This document shows, piece by piece, positions 34,804-44,023 of a DNA stretch of 64,000 nt. The notes beneath the pieces are model-generated. The model did not search any database. It was not told the DNA's origin and was given only the letters and a program-made list of their open reading frames with translations. A program made the position numbers and the translations under genes. Within the stretch, counting starts at the first letter, position 1. Every line of letters starts with the position of its first letter. The stretch lies in assembly GCA_017512985.1 (NCBI GenBank), contig JAFWEJ010000003.1:62001-126000 (forward strand), written 5' to 3'. The stretch is from Clostridia bacterium. GTDB lineage: Bacteria > Bacillota > Clostridia > Christensenellales > Aristaeellaceae.

Positions 34804-36162
34804 ATGAACAAACCAAACCCGGAAGAAATCATAAAACGCTTTACGGACCGGCTGCTCAGGAACGGTATCAACATGCATGGCTTTCAGCTTTCCGTTGCCG
34901 GCAGGACCGTTGCCGTGGCATATTACCATCCGTTCCGGGAAGGACAGCCGCATCGCCTGTACTCCGTCAGCAAAACGCTGACCGGTATCGCGATAGGAAT
35001 GCTGATCGATGACGGACGGCTTTCTTTGGATCAGCGGATTACAGACCGCTTCCGGGATCTCCTGCCGGAACAGCCGTCCGGTTTCCTGCTGCGTCTCACC
35101 CTGCAGGACATGCTGCGGATGGCAACATGCTACTGGAAAACAGCTTATCGGGAAGGAATTGACGCCGACTGGACAGCACCTTTCTTTACCGGACAGCCGG
35201 ATCATGAACCCGGTACGGTTTTTTCCTATGACACGGGATGTTCCCAGGTGCTGGCCGCATTGGTGAAACGCGTCAGCGGACAGGAGGTTTCAGACTTCCT
35301 GGAGGAGCGCCTGTTCCGTCCGCTTGGCTGCCAGGACCGCCGTTACTGGCTGCGGGATCCTTCCGGCTGCTGCCAGGGCGGAACCGGCCTCTGCATGAGC
35401 CTGCGGGATCTTCACCGGATCGCGGAATGCCTGCTGCGCGGCGGCGATGGGCTGGTCCCCCGCTGGTACGCGGAGGAAATGGGGAAAAAGCATATCGACA
35501 CCCTGCTCCAGGACAAAAAAGAGGAGCAGTACGGCTACGGATGGCAGTGCTGGTGTACCCGGGCCGGATGGGCCATGTACGGGATGGGCGGCCAGCTGGC
35601 CGTGATCTGTCCGGACCGGCAGGCCGTGTTTTCCGCCATCGCCGACACCCGGCTGGATCCCTGCGGCGTACAGCATATTTATGACGCTTTTTTTGACGAG
35701 CTCTTCCCCCGCCTGGGGGACATGGATCCCTCCCGTCCCGTTTCCCTGTCCCTGCCCGCGGCAAAACTGCAGGACAGTGGGCTGGTGAAGGCTGTCGGGG
35801 AAGGATATTATGTTTTCCCCGAAGGCAACATGCTCGGCCTGTCCGCCATGGAACTGAAGCCGTCCGCGTTAACGCTTTTCCGCGGCGATTCCCCTGCCGT
35901 GCTGCCCTTTGCCAGGGGGGAAACGCTGGAAACTTCCTGGCCGGGGCGCCCGAACGTGCCGGCCCTGGTTTCCGCCTCCTGGATCAGCGACGGAACGCTC
36001 CGCCTTCGCTGCCACGCGATCGGGGATGCCCCCTGCGGTTTTGATATGCTGGTCAGCATTCTCGGAAACTCCGTCACCGTCAAAAGCAGGTGTTCTGCCG
36101 ATCCGCTGACAGGGGAATATGACGGCGTCGCTTCCGGCGTCTGCCGGGAGGAATCAGTATGA
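34804..36162 (+). CDS. Serine hydrolase of the beta-lactamase/esterase family
   Basis: A 452-residue cytoplasmic protein with the penicillin-binding fold. The nucleophile motif is S54-V-S-K57 (LYSVSKTLTG) and the second motif is YDTG where YxN is usual, which suggests an esterase or peptidase instead of a beta-lactamase. A beta-rich extension of about 130 residues follows the catalytic part. In a pectin/hemicellulose operon a role as a deacetylase for acetylated oligosaccharides is plausible but unproven. The stop overlaps the next start (ATGA). Confidence 0.8.
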   Translation: MNKPNPEEIIKRFTDRLLRNGINMHGFQLSVAGRTVAVAYYHPFREGQPHRLYSVSKTLTGIAIGMLIDDGRLSLDQRITDRFRDLLPEQPSGFLLRLTLQDMLRMATCYWKTAYREGIDADWTAPFFTGQPDHEPGTVFSYDTGCSQVLAALVKRVSGQEVSDFLEERLFRPLGCQDRRYWLRDPSGCCQGGTGLCMSLRDLHRIAECLLRGGDGLVPRWYAEEMGKKHIDTLLQDKKEEQYGYGWQCWCTRAGWAMYGMGGQLAVICPDRQAVFSAIADTRLDPCGVQHIYDAFFDELFPRLGDMDPSRPVSLSLPAAKLQDSGLVKAVGEGYYVFPEGNMLGLSAMELKPSALTLFRGDSPAVLPFARGETLETSWPGRPNVPALVSASWISDGTLRLRCHAIGDAPCGFDMLVSILGNSVTVKSRCSADPLTGEYDGVASGVCREESV

Positions 36163-37988
36163 TGAATACGGATCAGATCCTGCCCCTGATCAGTTCGGGA
36201 AACTGCGGCGCCATAGCCGGCCTGGCGGAACAGGGTGCCTTCGACGGCATCACAGCGGAGGAAAAACGCCTGCTGGTCTTCACCGCCGCGCAAAACGGGC
36301 AGGCCGCCATGCTCCGCTTCCTGTTTGAAGCCAGTCATCTCTATTCCCCTGATCCGGACGATCAGGGGCAGACCCTGCTGCATCGCGCGGCGCAATCCGG
36401 AAACGCTGATACCGTTCGTTTTGCGATGGACGTCCTCGGCTTTGACCCGCTTCAGGGGGATCTTTGCGGGATCACTCCCCTGGATCTTGCCCGTGCCGCA
36501 GAAAAGCCGGAAGCTTTTCAGTTCCTGACAGACCGCCTGGGCATTTCGCCTGATCAATGCTACCGGAATCCGGTGCTGAGGGGCTTCCATCCGGATCCCT
36601 CTGCCGTCCGGGTACAGGACGATTACTATCTGGTCACCTCTTCCTTTTTCCTTTTCCCCGGCCTGCCGGTCTTTCATTCCCGGGACCTGGTCCACTGGCA
36701 GGAAATCGGCCATGTGGTGACAGACCTGGACTCCTCCGGCCTGGCTTCGCTTCCCGGAGGGTTCGGTTACTGGGCACCCGATATATCCTTTTACCGCGGC
36801 CGTTTCTGGGTCGTGGCCACCCTGCGCCGGAATGAAAAGCCCTTCCGTCTTCAGATGATCACATCTTCGGCTGACCCCCGGGGACCCTGGGATCCGCCGA
36901 AGTTCCTGCCGCTTGACGGTATCGATCCTTCCCTTTTCACCGATGAGGACGGCAGGCGTTATATCCTGCTGAATCCCGGCGCGATGATCGCGGAAATCAA
37001 TGAAAACGGGGATCCGGTTTCCAAACCGCGGATGATCTCCTTCGGTTCCGCCCGGATCAAGCCGGAAGGTCCCCACCTCATCCGCAGGAACGGATGGTAT
37101 TACCTTTTCCTGGCGGAAGGCGGCACAGGCGAAGGTCACATCGAAACAGCCCTGAGGAGCAAAAACCTGTACGGTCCCTATGAAAGCTGCCCCTTCAACC
37201 CCATCCTTGGCAGGAAAAACCGTCTTTCACCTGTTCAGCGGAGCGGACACGGCAAGCCCGTTCAGCTGCCGGACGGAAGATGGTATATGGTCTACCTGTG
37301 CAGCCGTCCGGTGGCCGGCATGAGCCTGCTGGGCCGGGAAACAGCGCTGGATCCGATGACCTGGACAGCGGACGGCTGGCCCATGGTCAATTCTCTGAAA
37401 GGACCCAGCTGTCTCCAACCCTTGCCTTTCCCGAATCTTCCGGTAACTGCCGGCCGCCGCGAAGCCTGGATTTCTCCCCGGAACGATCCGGACCGGTTTG
37501 TTTCCGCGCAGGGGCAATCACTCATCCTGCGATGCGGACCCGATCCCGCGTCTACGGACCCATGCAGCCTGCTGCTTCACCGCCAGACGGAACCTCTGTT
37601 CACCCAGTCATTCCGCATCTGCATGGATAGCGCAGATGCGGGCGATCTCGGCGGACTGGCCGGGTATTATGATGAACGCAGTTTTTATCTTTTCGGAATC
37701 CGAAAAGAAAGCGGCGCGTATTCCCTGGTCCTGTCAGAGCAGATCGGCAGCGAACGGAAAGAAACGGTCCTGGCCACCCTGCCGGAAGCTTCTGTCCGCC
37801 TGTCAGTGTGCGGCAGCGGGCTGACACGGACGTTTGCGCTCTTCCGGAACGGAGCGTATGAGTCCGTCGCCGTTATCCGGACAGCATACCTGTGTGATGA
37901 AGGGCTGCCGGAAGGAAAGCGCTTCACCGGAGCCCTGTATGGCCTCGCGGCGGTCGGAACAGGCGCCGTCGTCTTTCAGGAAACCTGA
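36159..37988 (+). CDS. Ankyrin repeat-GH43 fusion protein
   Basis: A 609-residue cytoplasmic protein. Residues 5-130 are about three ankyrin-type repeats (LLVFTAAQNGQAAMLRFLFE, then GQTLLHRAAQSGNADTVRF, then GITPLDLARAAEKPEAFQFL). GH43 starts at about 135: base Asp146 (HPDPSAV), modulator Asp256 (GIDPSLF), acid Glu303 (KPEGPHL). A C-terminal beta-sandwich of the GH43/XynB-like type spans about 420-609. A protein-binding ankyrin module on a catalytically intact GH43 is unusual and suggests docking to a partner enzyme or regulator. No internal stop or weak junction is seen, so it is a real fusion. The ATG overlaps the preceding stop. Confidence 0.9.
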   Translation: MMNTDQILPLISSGNCGAIAGLAEQGAFDGITAEEKRLLVFTAAQNGQAAMLRFLFEASHLYSPDPDDQGQTLLHRAAQSGNADTVRFAMDVLGFDPLQGDLCGITPLDLARAAEKPEAFQFLTDRLGISPDQCYRNPVLRGFHPDPSAVRVQDDYYLVTSSFFLFPGLPVFHSRDLVHWQEIGHVVTDLDSSGLASLPGGFGYWAPDISFYRGRFWVVATLRRNEKPFRLQMITSSADPRGPWDPPKFLPLDGIDPSLFTDEDGRRYILLNPGAMIAEINENGDPVSKPRMISFGSARIKPEGPHLIRRNGWYYLFLAEGGTGEGHIETALRSKNLYGPYESCPFNPILGRKNRLSPVQRSGHGKPVQLPDGRWYMVYLCSRPVAGMSLLGRETALDPMTWTADGWPMVNSLKGPSCLQPLPFPNLPVTAGRREAWISPRNDPDRFVSAQGQSLILRCGPDPASTDPCSLLLHRQTEPLFTQSFRICMDSADAGDLGGLAGYYDERSFYLFGIRKESGAYSLVLSEQIGSERKETVLATLPEASVRLSVCGSGLTRTFALFRNGAYESVAVIRTAYLCDEGLPEGKRFTGALYGLAAVGTGAVVFQET

Positions 37989-38014
37989 TCCATCTGAAAA
38001 AGGAGATTTGTCCT

Positions 38015-39454
38015 ATGCAGTACCGGAATCCCATCCTTTATGCCGATCTCTCCGATCCCGATGTCATCCGCGTCGGGGAAGATTTTTATATGACAGCTTC
38101 TTCCTTTACCTATGTGCCGGGTTTGCCTGTCCTGCATTCCCGGGACCTGGTCCATTGGGAGCTCATCGGCAACGCCGCCGCACGGCTTCCCGACGACAGA
38201 TATGACCGCCCGGCGCACGGCTGCGGTATCTGGGCTCCCAGCATCCGTTACCATCAGGGGTTGTTCTATATCTATGCCTGTATGCCGGACGAAGGGCTGT
38301 ACGCCTGGACAGCCGAAGATCCCTCCGGTCCGTGGTCCTGCCAATTAGTTAAGAAAGTCACCGGATGGATTGATCCCTGCCCCCTGTTTGAGGAAGGCGG
38401 TCCCTGGCTGATTCACGGATTTGCCGCCAGCCGGGTCGGAATCAACAACATCCTGTATATCCACCGTCTGTCCGAAGACGGATTGTCGGTTCTGGACAAG
38501 GGACGAAGGGTGTATGACGGAGCGGAGCACGGCGACGTCACTGTGGAAGGGCCAAAGATCTACCGCCGTGAAGGAATGTACTGGATCCTCTGCCCCGCCG
38601 GAGGCGTACGCACAGGTTACCAGCTGGCGCTCCGTTCAAAGGATCTGTTCGGTCCTTATGAACGGCGGATCGTGCTGTCTCAGGGATCTTCCCCGGTGAA
38701 TGGTCCGCATCAGGGCGGATGGATTGATGACGGAAAAGGAAACGATTGGTTTATTCATTTCCAGGATGTCGGCGCCTACGGCAGGATTCCCCACCTGCAG
38801 CCGGTGGACTGGTCTGACAGCTGGCCCGTGATGGGCAACCGGGGTATTCCGGTTCCCGGGGGTGATACAGGCCTGCCCGGTGTACCGCTGTCCATACCGC
38901 TGTCCGACCGCTTTGAATCCGGAATCGGTCCCGTCTGGCAGTGGCAGGCCAATCCGGACAGCGCATGGTATACATTGCTGAATCCCGGCCTTCGCCTTCA
39001 CGCGCTGCCCGCCGGCCTGCTGTATGACGCAGGGCAGTTCCTTTCCCGGCTGATGCCTTCCCGGAATTTCTGCCTGGATGCAGCTTTCACCGCTGCGCTT
39101 GATGATGACGGGTTTGCGGGAGCCGGTATGATGGGCTCTACATGGTATTACGCGGCCTTTGGAAACGGCGCGGTCCGGCTGGTCAGCGGAACCGGGAGCG
39201 GCCCGGAGCAGGAGCTGTCCTCCGCTCCGTATGAAAAAGCGGAGCTGACGCTCCGCATGCAGGTGAGTGACGGTTTTGTTTCCTTCCTTTTCGGATCCGG
39301 CCCGGACGATCTCCGGCCGCTGGGCAATGCTTTCCCGCTGAGCGCAGGCGGCTGGACAGGCGCCCGCCCCGGCATCTTCTGTATCAGCAAAAACCTGCGT
39401 CCGGCAGGGTATGCTGACTTCCGGTCTGTCCGGATCATCAGGGATCCGGAATAA
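38015..39454 (+). CDS. GH43 beta-xylosidase/arabinofuranosidase, leaderless
   Basis: A 479-residue two-domain GH43. Catalytic residues: base Asp14 (SDPDVI), modulator Asp120 (GWIDPCPLF), acid Glu178 (VEGPKIY). A C-terminal beta-sandwich (about 300-479) shapes the active site, as in XynB-type enzymes. It has no signal peptide. It comes 26 bases after the ankyrin-GH43 gene behind AAAGGAG. Its last 17 bases overlap the end of the convergent GH105 gene, so the two mRNAs share complementary 3' ends. Confidence 0.9.
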   Translation: MQYRNPILYADLSDPDVIRVGEDFYMTASSFTYVPGLPVLHSRDLVHWELIGNAAARLPDDRYDRPAHGCGIWAPSIRYHQGLFYIYACMPDEGLYAWTAEDPSGPWSCQLVKKVTGWIDPCPLFEEGGPWLIHGFAASRVGINNILYIHRLSEDGLSVLDKGRRVYDGAEHGDVTVEGPKIYRREGMYWILCPAGGVRTGYQLALRSKDLFGPYERRIVLSQGSSPVNGPHQGGWIDDGKGNDWFIHFQDVGAYGRIPHLQPVDWSDSWPVMGNRGIPVPGGDTGLPGVPLSIPLSDRFESGIGPVWQWQANPDSAWYTLLNPGLRLHALPAGLLYDAGQFLSRLMPSRNFCLDAAFTAALDDDGFAGAGMMGSTWYYAAFGNGAVRLVSGTGSGPEQELSSAPYEKAELTLRMQVSDGFVSFLFGSGPDDLRPLGNAFPLSAGGWTGARPGIFCISKNLRPAGYADFRSVRIIRDPE

Positions 39455-40589
39455 TGGAATGCCGGCCTTTTTCCGCTCTTCGTATTTCCGTATAGCAAAG
39501 CGCAAACGGAGCTACGCCTTTGGCGTCGTTGGCCACCACGGGTTCGGAAATATAGTATTCAAAACTGCCGTCCCTGCGCCGGTTGTCCTCTGGGCCAAGG
39601 CCCGCCACCAGGCAGATTCCCCCGAGCTCCGGCTCCCCGTCCTTCCAGGTCAGCCTGCCCGACAATGTACCAAAGGTTTTTTCGGCAAGATCACTGTATT
39701 TCCTGTCCAGCAGTCCCAGCCTGACGCCTTTCAGCATACCGCAGGCAATCATGGAGCTGCCACTGGATTCCAGATAGTTGCCCTCCCGGTTCCCCTGGTC
39801 CACCACCTGCCAGTAAAGCCCGGTTTCGGAATCCGCGAACCGGGCAACGTTTTCCGCCAGGTCGCTGAAAATGCCGGCAATTTCGGTGCGTTCCTCTCCG
39901 TACGGCAGGATTTCCGCCAGATCGGCCAGCGCCATAAAGAACCATCCGAGCGCCCTGAGCCAGACACACCCGCTGAGTCCGGTTTCAGGATCCGCCCAGA
40001 AGGCGGTCCTGCTTGCGTCATACCCGTGATAATACAGGCCGGTAACCGGATTCCTCATCTTCTCCCGTACAATCCGGACCTGTTTCAGGATATCCGACAC
40101 GTTGCCGTTTCCGAAAGTCAGCTGATACATTGCTTCAAAGGGCTGCGCCATATAAATCCCGTCCAGCCAGACCTGGTTCGGGTATATTTTTTTATGCCAG
40201 AAGGATCCTTCCGTTGTCCGGGGCTGGCCGGCCAGCGTCCGGTGCAGCATCTCCGCCGCCTTCCGGTATTTTTCCTTTCCCGTCATACTGTATACCGGGA
40301 ACAGCACCCGTCCTTCATTGAAATCGTCCAGCTGCTGTTTTTCGGGAACAAAAGTCAGGATGCTCCCGTCCTCCCGGACAAAGTGATCCGTGACCCGCTC
40401 CGCGAAAGCGGCGTATCGGAAATCCCCGGTAATCTCTGTCAGGGAAAGCAAGGCGGTCAGCATGCATCCGTCGATATAGTTCCAGGTCACGGGTTTGCCT
40501 TCCCGGATCTTTTCCAGGTTCCACGCGGTCTTCTCCGGCGTGCTTCTTTCCACAAGCCTCAGGATATACTCCTCAATGCGGTCCTTCAT
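39438..40589 (-). CDS. GH105 unsaturated rhamnogalacturonyl hydrolase
   Basis: A 383-residue (alpha/alpha)6 barrel of the YteR/GH105 family, which hydrates the double bond of unsaturated galacturonyl ends made by pectin lyases. Asp88 and Asp143 (WLDGIYM) fall at the same numbers as the catalytic pair in YteR. The product, a 4-deoxy-5-keto-uronate, is the substrate of KduI encoded 7 kb away. It is cytoplasmic. It lies 16 bases after the MATE gene on the same strand and overlaps the convergent GH43 gene by 17 bases. Confidence 0.9.
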   Translation of the reverse strand: MKDRIEEYILRLVERSTPEKTAWNLEKIREGKPVTWNYIDGCMLTALLSLTEITGDFRYAAFAERVTDHFVREDGSILTFVPEKQQLDDFNEGRVLFPVYSMTGKEKYRKAAEMLHRTLAGQPRTTEGSFWHKKIYPNQVWLDGIYMAQPFEAMYQLTFGNGNVSDILKQVRIVREKMRNPVTGLYYHGYDASRTAFWADPETGLSGCVWLRALGWFFMALADLAEILPYGEERTEIAGIFSDLAENVARFADSETGLYWQVVDQGNREGNYLESSGSSMIACGMLKGVRLGLLDRKYSDLAEKTFGTLSGRLTWKDGEPELGGICLVAGLGPEDNRRRDGSFEYYISEPVVANDAKGVAPFALCYTEIRRAEKGRHSIIPDP

Positions 40590-40605
40590 GGCCTGTCTCC
40601 TCTCC

Positions 40606-41985
40606 TCAGCCTTTTGTGTCCTTATGCCTGACCCGGTTCTTCCGCCAGAGCCCTTTCCGGTACAGGATGTATAAAACCAGCGCCGCGATCCCGTTGCTGA
40701 TGACCACGCTCAGCCACACGCTCCGTACGCCGAGATGCAGGACTTTTTCACAGAACCACAGCGTGGCAAAACGGTACACCCAGAGCCGGGACGCATCGCT
40801 AACCATGGTGATCTCCGTGTGTCCGGTGCCCTGGAACAGGCCTGTCAGGCTGTTGTAAAACCCGTTGGACCAGGCCCAGAATGCCATCAGCGCCAGGAAG
40901 TCCGCCGCCATGGCGATCACTGCCTCATCGGCGGAAAAGATGCTGACAAGTACCCGGGATATGGCCGGCCGGCTGATGACCAGCCCTCCGGCGAACAGGA
41001 AACACACGCTGCAGAGGATGGAAATCCTGCAGCCTTTCCGGGCGCGTTCCGGCTTTCCCGCCCCCGTATTCAGTGCGGTCATCGTCGCCGTGGCGGATCC
41101 CATGGCGTTGGACGGCATGGAAATCAGCCCGTTGATCTTGTTGCCGATCCCGTACGCCGCCATGGCCTGGCTGCCGTAGGTCAGCACGGTCCGGCTCATC
41201 AGCAGGAAGCCGAACTGCATCATGCTGGATCCGAGCGCTGTGGGCAGTCCGATATGGACAATCTGCCGCAGCTGTTCCCGCTGCGGTTTCAGCTCGTCCC
41301 GCTTCAGGCGGAGTTCTCCCCTGCGGCTCATCAGCGCCGCCAGCGCGACAGCGGCAGCCGCGGCTTTTGCCCCGACCGTCGCCAGTGCCGCGCCTGCCGC
41401 GCCCAGGTTCAGCACGGACATCAGCAGCGGATCCAGCACCATATTGATCAGCACGCCCATCAGGTTGATCAGCATCGGCCTGATAGTATTTCCCCGGCTC
41501 TGGCTTACGGCCTGGAATACATTTACCGTAAAAAGAAACGGCATATCCAGGATCACGATCCTCAGATAGCTGATCCCGGCGTTCTGCACACCACCCTCCG
41601 CGCCAAGCCACCTGACCAGCGCAGGCGTAATCAGGCAGATCAGTCCCGCGCAGGCGCAGGCGAACAGGACCGCGCAGGAAAAAACCTGGTTGGTCATCCT
41701 GTTCGCGTCTTCTTTCCTGCCGGCGCCCAGATACTGGCTGATCAGCACAGATCCGGCCACGCTGATTCCGCTGCCGAAATTGATCACGATATTCTGCACC
41801 GGCGTAACCAGGTTGATCGCGGCCAGCGCGTCCGTGCCCACCTTCCCCAGCCAGAAGGTATCCGTCAGATTATAGCATGTCTGGATCAGGCTGTTAATAA
41901 TCACCGGTACGGCAATCACAAGCATGGCCCGGATCAGGCTGCCTTCCAGGACCTGCTTCCGGACATCTTCGCTAATCCGTTTCAA
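40606..41985 (-). CDS. MATE-family efflux transporter
   Basis: A 459-residue membrane protein with twelve predicted helices in two matching halves, typical of multidrug and toxin extrusion exporters that use Na+ or H+. The start is TTG at 41985 behind GGGAGG. An intrinsic terminator stands upstream, so it may be expressed by read-through from the importer operon or by a promoter I cannot see. It is followed by GH105 after 16 bases. Its substrate is unknown; a sugar role is not indicated by the family. Confidence 0.88.
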   Translation of the reverse strand: MKRISEDVRKQVLEGSLIRAMLVIAVPVIINSLIQTCYNLTDTFWLGKVGTDALAAINLVTPVQNIVINFGSGISVAGSVLISQYLGAGRKEDANRMTNQVFSCAVLFACACAGLICLITPALVRWLGAEGGVQNAGISYLRIVILDMPFLFTVNVFQAVSQSRGNTIRPMLINLMGVLINMVLDPLLMSVLNLGAAGAALATVGAKAAAAAVALAALMSRRGELRLKRDELKPQREQLRQIVHIGLPTALGSSMMQFGFLLMSRTVLTYGSQAMAAYGIGNKINGLISMPSNAMGSATATMTALNTGAGKPERARKGCRISILCSVCFLFAGGLVISRPAISRVLVSIFSADEAVIAMAADFLALMAFWAWSNGFYNSLTGLFQGTGHTEITMVSDASRLWVYRFATLWFCEKVLHLGVRSVWLSVVISNGIAALVLYILYRKGLWRKNRVRHKDTKG

Positions 41986-41996
41986 AAGTTCCTCCC

Positions 41997-42030
41997 AAAA
42001 AGATTCCTGCGCGGCGTGCGCGCAGGAATC
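41997..42030 (-). terminator. Intrinsic terminator after the importer genes
   Basis: An 11-bp stem GATTCCTGCGC/GCGCAGGAATC (42002-42012, 42020-42030) is followed on the minus strand by TTTTT (41997-42001), which merges with the MATE ribosome site GGGAGG. Confidence 0.8.
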
Positions 42031-42051
42031 CGGCAGTGTCGGGCAGCCCCG

Positions 42052-42960
42052 TTATTCCTTGACCGCGCCGATATTGATGCCTTTTACAAAGTATTTCTGC
42101 AGGAAAGGATACAGGATCATAAAAGGCAGGATTGCCGTAATAATACAGGCGTTTCGAATGGTGTTCTCCGTCGCTCCGCCGACAGATTCCGGCAGGTCGG
42201 AAGACTGCATCATGTCCCGCAGTTTCATCTGGAAATTATAGAGGTCCCTGTTGGTGATATACAGTTTGAAATTGGTGTAATCATTCCAGTAAGCCACCGC
42301 AAACATCAGACCGATGGAAGCCAGCGCCGCCTTGGACAGCGGCAGCGCGATCCGGAAGAAAGCGCCCATAGGCGTACATCCGTCCAGGTCCGCGCTTTCG
42401 AACAGGGATTTCGGAATGCCCTCAAAAAAGTTCCGCATCAGGACCAGGTTATACACATTGATAGCCGGAAGCAGGATCGGTCCCAGCGCGTTGTCTGTCA
42501 GCCCGACTGCACGCATGACCAGGTAACTGGGAATCATACCGCCTGAAAAAATCATGGTAAACAGGAGGATATTTGCCAAAGTGGTCCGGAATGGCATATC
42601 CCATTGGATCAGGACATAAGCACCCATCGTGGACAACAGCAGGCCCAGGAAGGTTCCGGTCACAGTCGTGTAGATGCTCACCCACAGCGGGCGCAGCAGG
42701 CTCTTGTTGCTGAAAATGGAAACATATCCGTCCAGGCCGAATTTCGTCGGCAGGATCTTCATACCGTAACCGGTCGTCAGGTCCAGCGAGTCGATCAGCA
42801 CCTTCCAGAGCGGAACAAGGATAATCAGGCAGACCAGGATAAAAACCAACCCGTTCACAAAGTTGAAAGGCGTATACTGGGATTTGGGTTTGTTCAGGTG
42901 TGGCGGTCCCGATACCTTCAGGCCGGCAGGAGTAATGTATTCTGCGTTCTGCTTTGCCAT
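42052..42960 (-). CDS. Carbohydrate ABC importer permease (LplC/YtcP type)
   Basis: A 302-residue inner-membrane permease with six helices and the EAA loop (ESADLDGCTPMGAFFRIALPLSK) that contacts the ATPase. The ending is the standard FVKGINIGAVKE seen in LplC/YtcP-like proteins. It pairs with the permease 19 bases upstream and the binding protein before that. No ATPase gene is present, so a shared MsmX-like ATPase elsewhere is expected. ATG 42960 follows a G-rich ribosome site. Confidence 0.92.
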   Translation of the reverse strand: MAKQNAEYITPAGLKVSGPPHLNKPKSQYTPFNFVNGLVFILVCLIILVPLWKVLIDSLDLTTGYGMKILPTKFGLDGYVSIFSNKSLLRPLWVSIYTTVTGTFLGLLLSTMGAYVLIQWDMPFRTTLANILLFTMIFSGGMIPSYLVMRAVGLTDNALGPILLPAINVYNLVLMRNFFEGIPKSLFESADLDGCTPMGAFFRIALPLSKAALASIGLMFAVAYWNDYTNFKLYITNRDLYNFQMKLRDMMQSSDLPESVGGATENTIRNACIITAILPFMILYPFLQKYFVKGINIGAVKE

Positions 42961-42979
42961 AAAGCGCTCCCCCCCTCCC

Positions 42980-43930
42980 CTACACAATCCCGCGTCCGCG
43001 AACCTTTTTGGACGCGAAATTACAGATCAGCATCAGCGCCAGGCCCACCAGGGAACGGAACAGGCCAATGGCTGTGGTATAGCCGTAGTCGGCGGAAGCG
43101 CCGGAATTGAATGTCTGATAGTATACATAAGTCTGCAGCACGTTGGTCGCCCGTTTTACACTGTCATTCTGCAGGACAAATACGCTTTCAAACAGATTCA
43201 TGATCTTTGCCAGGTTCAGGATCAGCACCGTGATGATCGTGTTTCCCAACGCAGGGAAAGTCACATACCACATCTTTTTCCAGCGCCCGGCGCCGTCGAT
43301 GGAAGCCGCTTCATAGATACCCGGATCAATACTGGTCAGTGTTGCCATGAAAATAATTGTCTGCCAGCCGGTTTCCCGCCAAACATTGATTGCATAATAC
43401 CAGACCCGCCACCAGCCTTTGTCAGCCAGATAATAAATCGGGTCTTTGATCACACCGAGCTTCAGCAGGACCTGATTGATCAGTCCGCTTCCGGACGGGG
43501 AAAGCAGCAGGCTGAATACAGAAGCTGTCACGACCCAGCTCATGAAATGAGGCAGATAAATGATAGTCTGGCTCACCTTCTTGAACTTCAGGGAAACCAT
43601 CTCGTTGAGCAGCAGGGAGATGATTACTGCCAGTCCGGTATTCAGCAGCAGCTTGACTACTGAAAACACGATCGTATTCGTAAAGGAAACGGAAAACTGG
43701 CTCTGTTTAAACAGTTTCTCGAAGTTAGCCAGTCCCACCCATGTGGGATCCCCGATAATCTTCCATGAATAAAACGCATACCGGATACCGAACATCGGGG
43801 CGTAATGGAAAACCGCCACAAACAGCAGCACCGGGATAAACATCAGATAAAATCCCCAGTACTTTTTCATCCGCTGTCCCAGCGGTTTTTTCACCACCCG
43901 CACTGTTCCGTTGGAGGTAACAGAGGCCAT
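42980..43930 (-). CDS. Carbohydrate ABC importer permease (LplB/YteP type)
   Basis: A 316-residue permease with six helices and an EAA loop reading YEAASIDGAGRWKKMWYVTFP. It belongs to the LplB/YteP class that imports complex plant oligosaccharides such as rhamnogalacturonan fragments. The start ATG 43930 has GAAAGG upstream; longer readings run into the intercistronic hairpin. It is the second gene of the importer operon. Confidence 0.92.
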   Translation of the reverse strand: MASVTSNGTVRVVKKPLGQRMKKYWGFYLMFIPVLLFVAVFHYAPMFGIRYAFYSWKIIGDPTWVGLANFEKLFKQSQFSVSFTNTIVFSVVKLLLNTGLAVIISLLLNEMVSLKFKKVSQTIIYLPHFMSWVVTASVFSLLLSPSGSGLINQVLLKLGVIKDPIYYLADKGWWRVWYYAINVWRETGWQTIIFMATLTSIDPGIYEAASIDGAGRWKKMWYVTFPALGNTIITVLILNLAKIMNLFESVFVLQNDSVKRATNVLQTYVYYQTFNSGASADYGYTTAIGLFRSLVGLALMLICNFASKKVRGRGIV

Positions 43931-43974
43931 GCGGAGCACACCTTTCTTCACTTCAGACTTGTAAAAACGATAAT

Positions 43975-44003
43975 CGGGGGCGGCGGGGTTGCCGCCGCTC
44001 CCG
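43975..44003 (-). other. Intercistronic hairpin after the binding-protein gene
   Basis: A 12-13-bp GC-rich stem with one mismatch (43975-43987 with 43991-44003) lies between the binding-protein stop and the first permease. Such hairpins usually cause partial termination or protect the upstream mRNA, giving more binding protein than permease. Confidence 0.6.
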
Positions 44004-44023
44004 AGCTGCAAATCCTTACAGGA

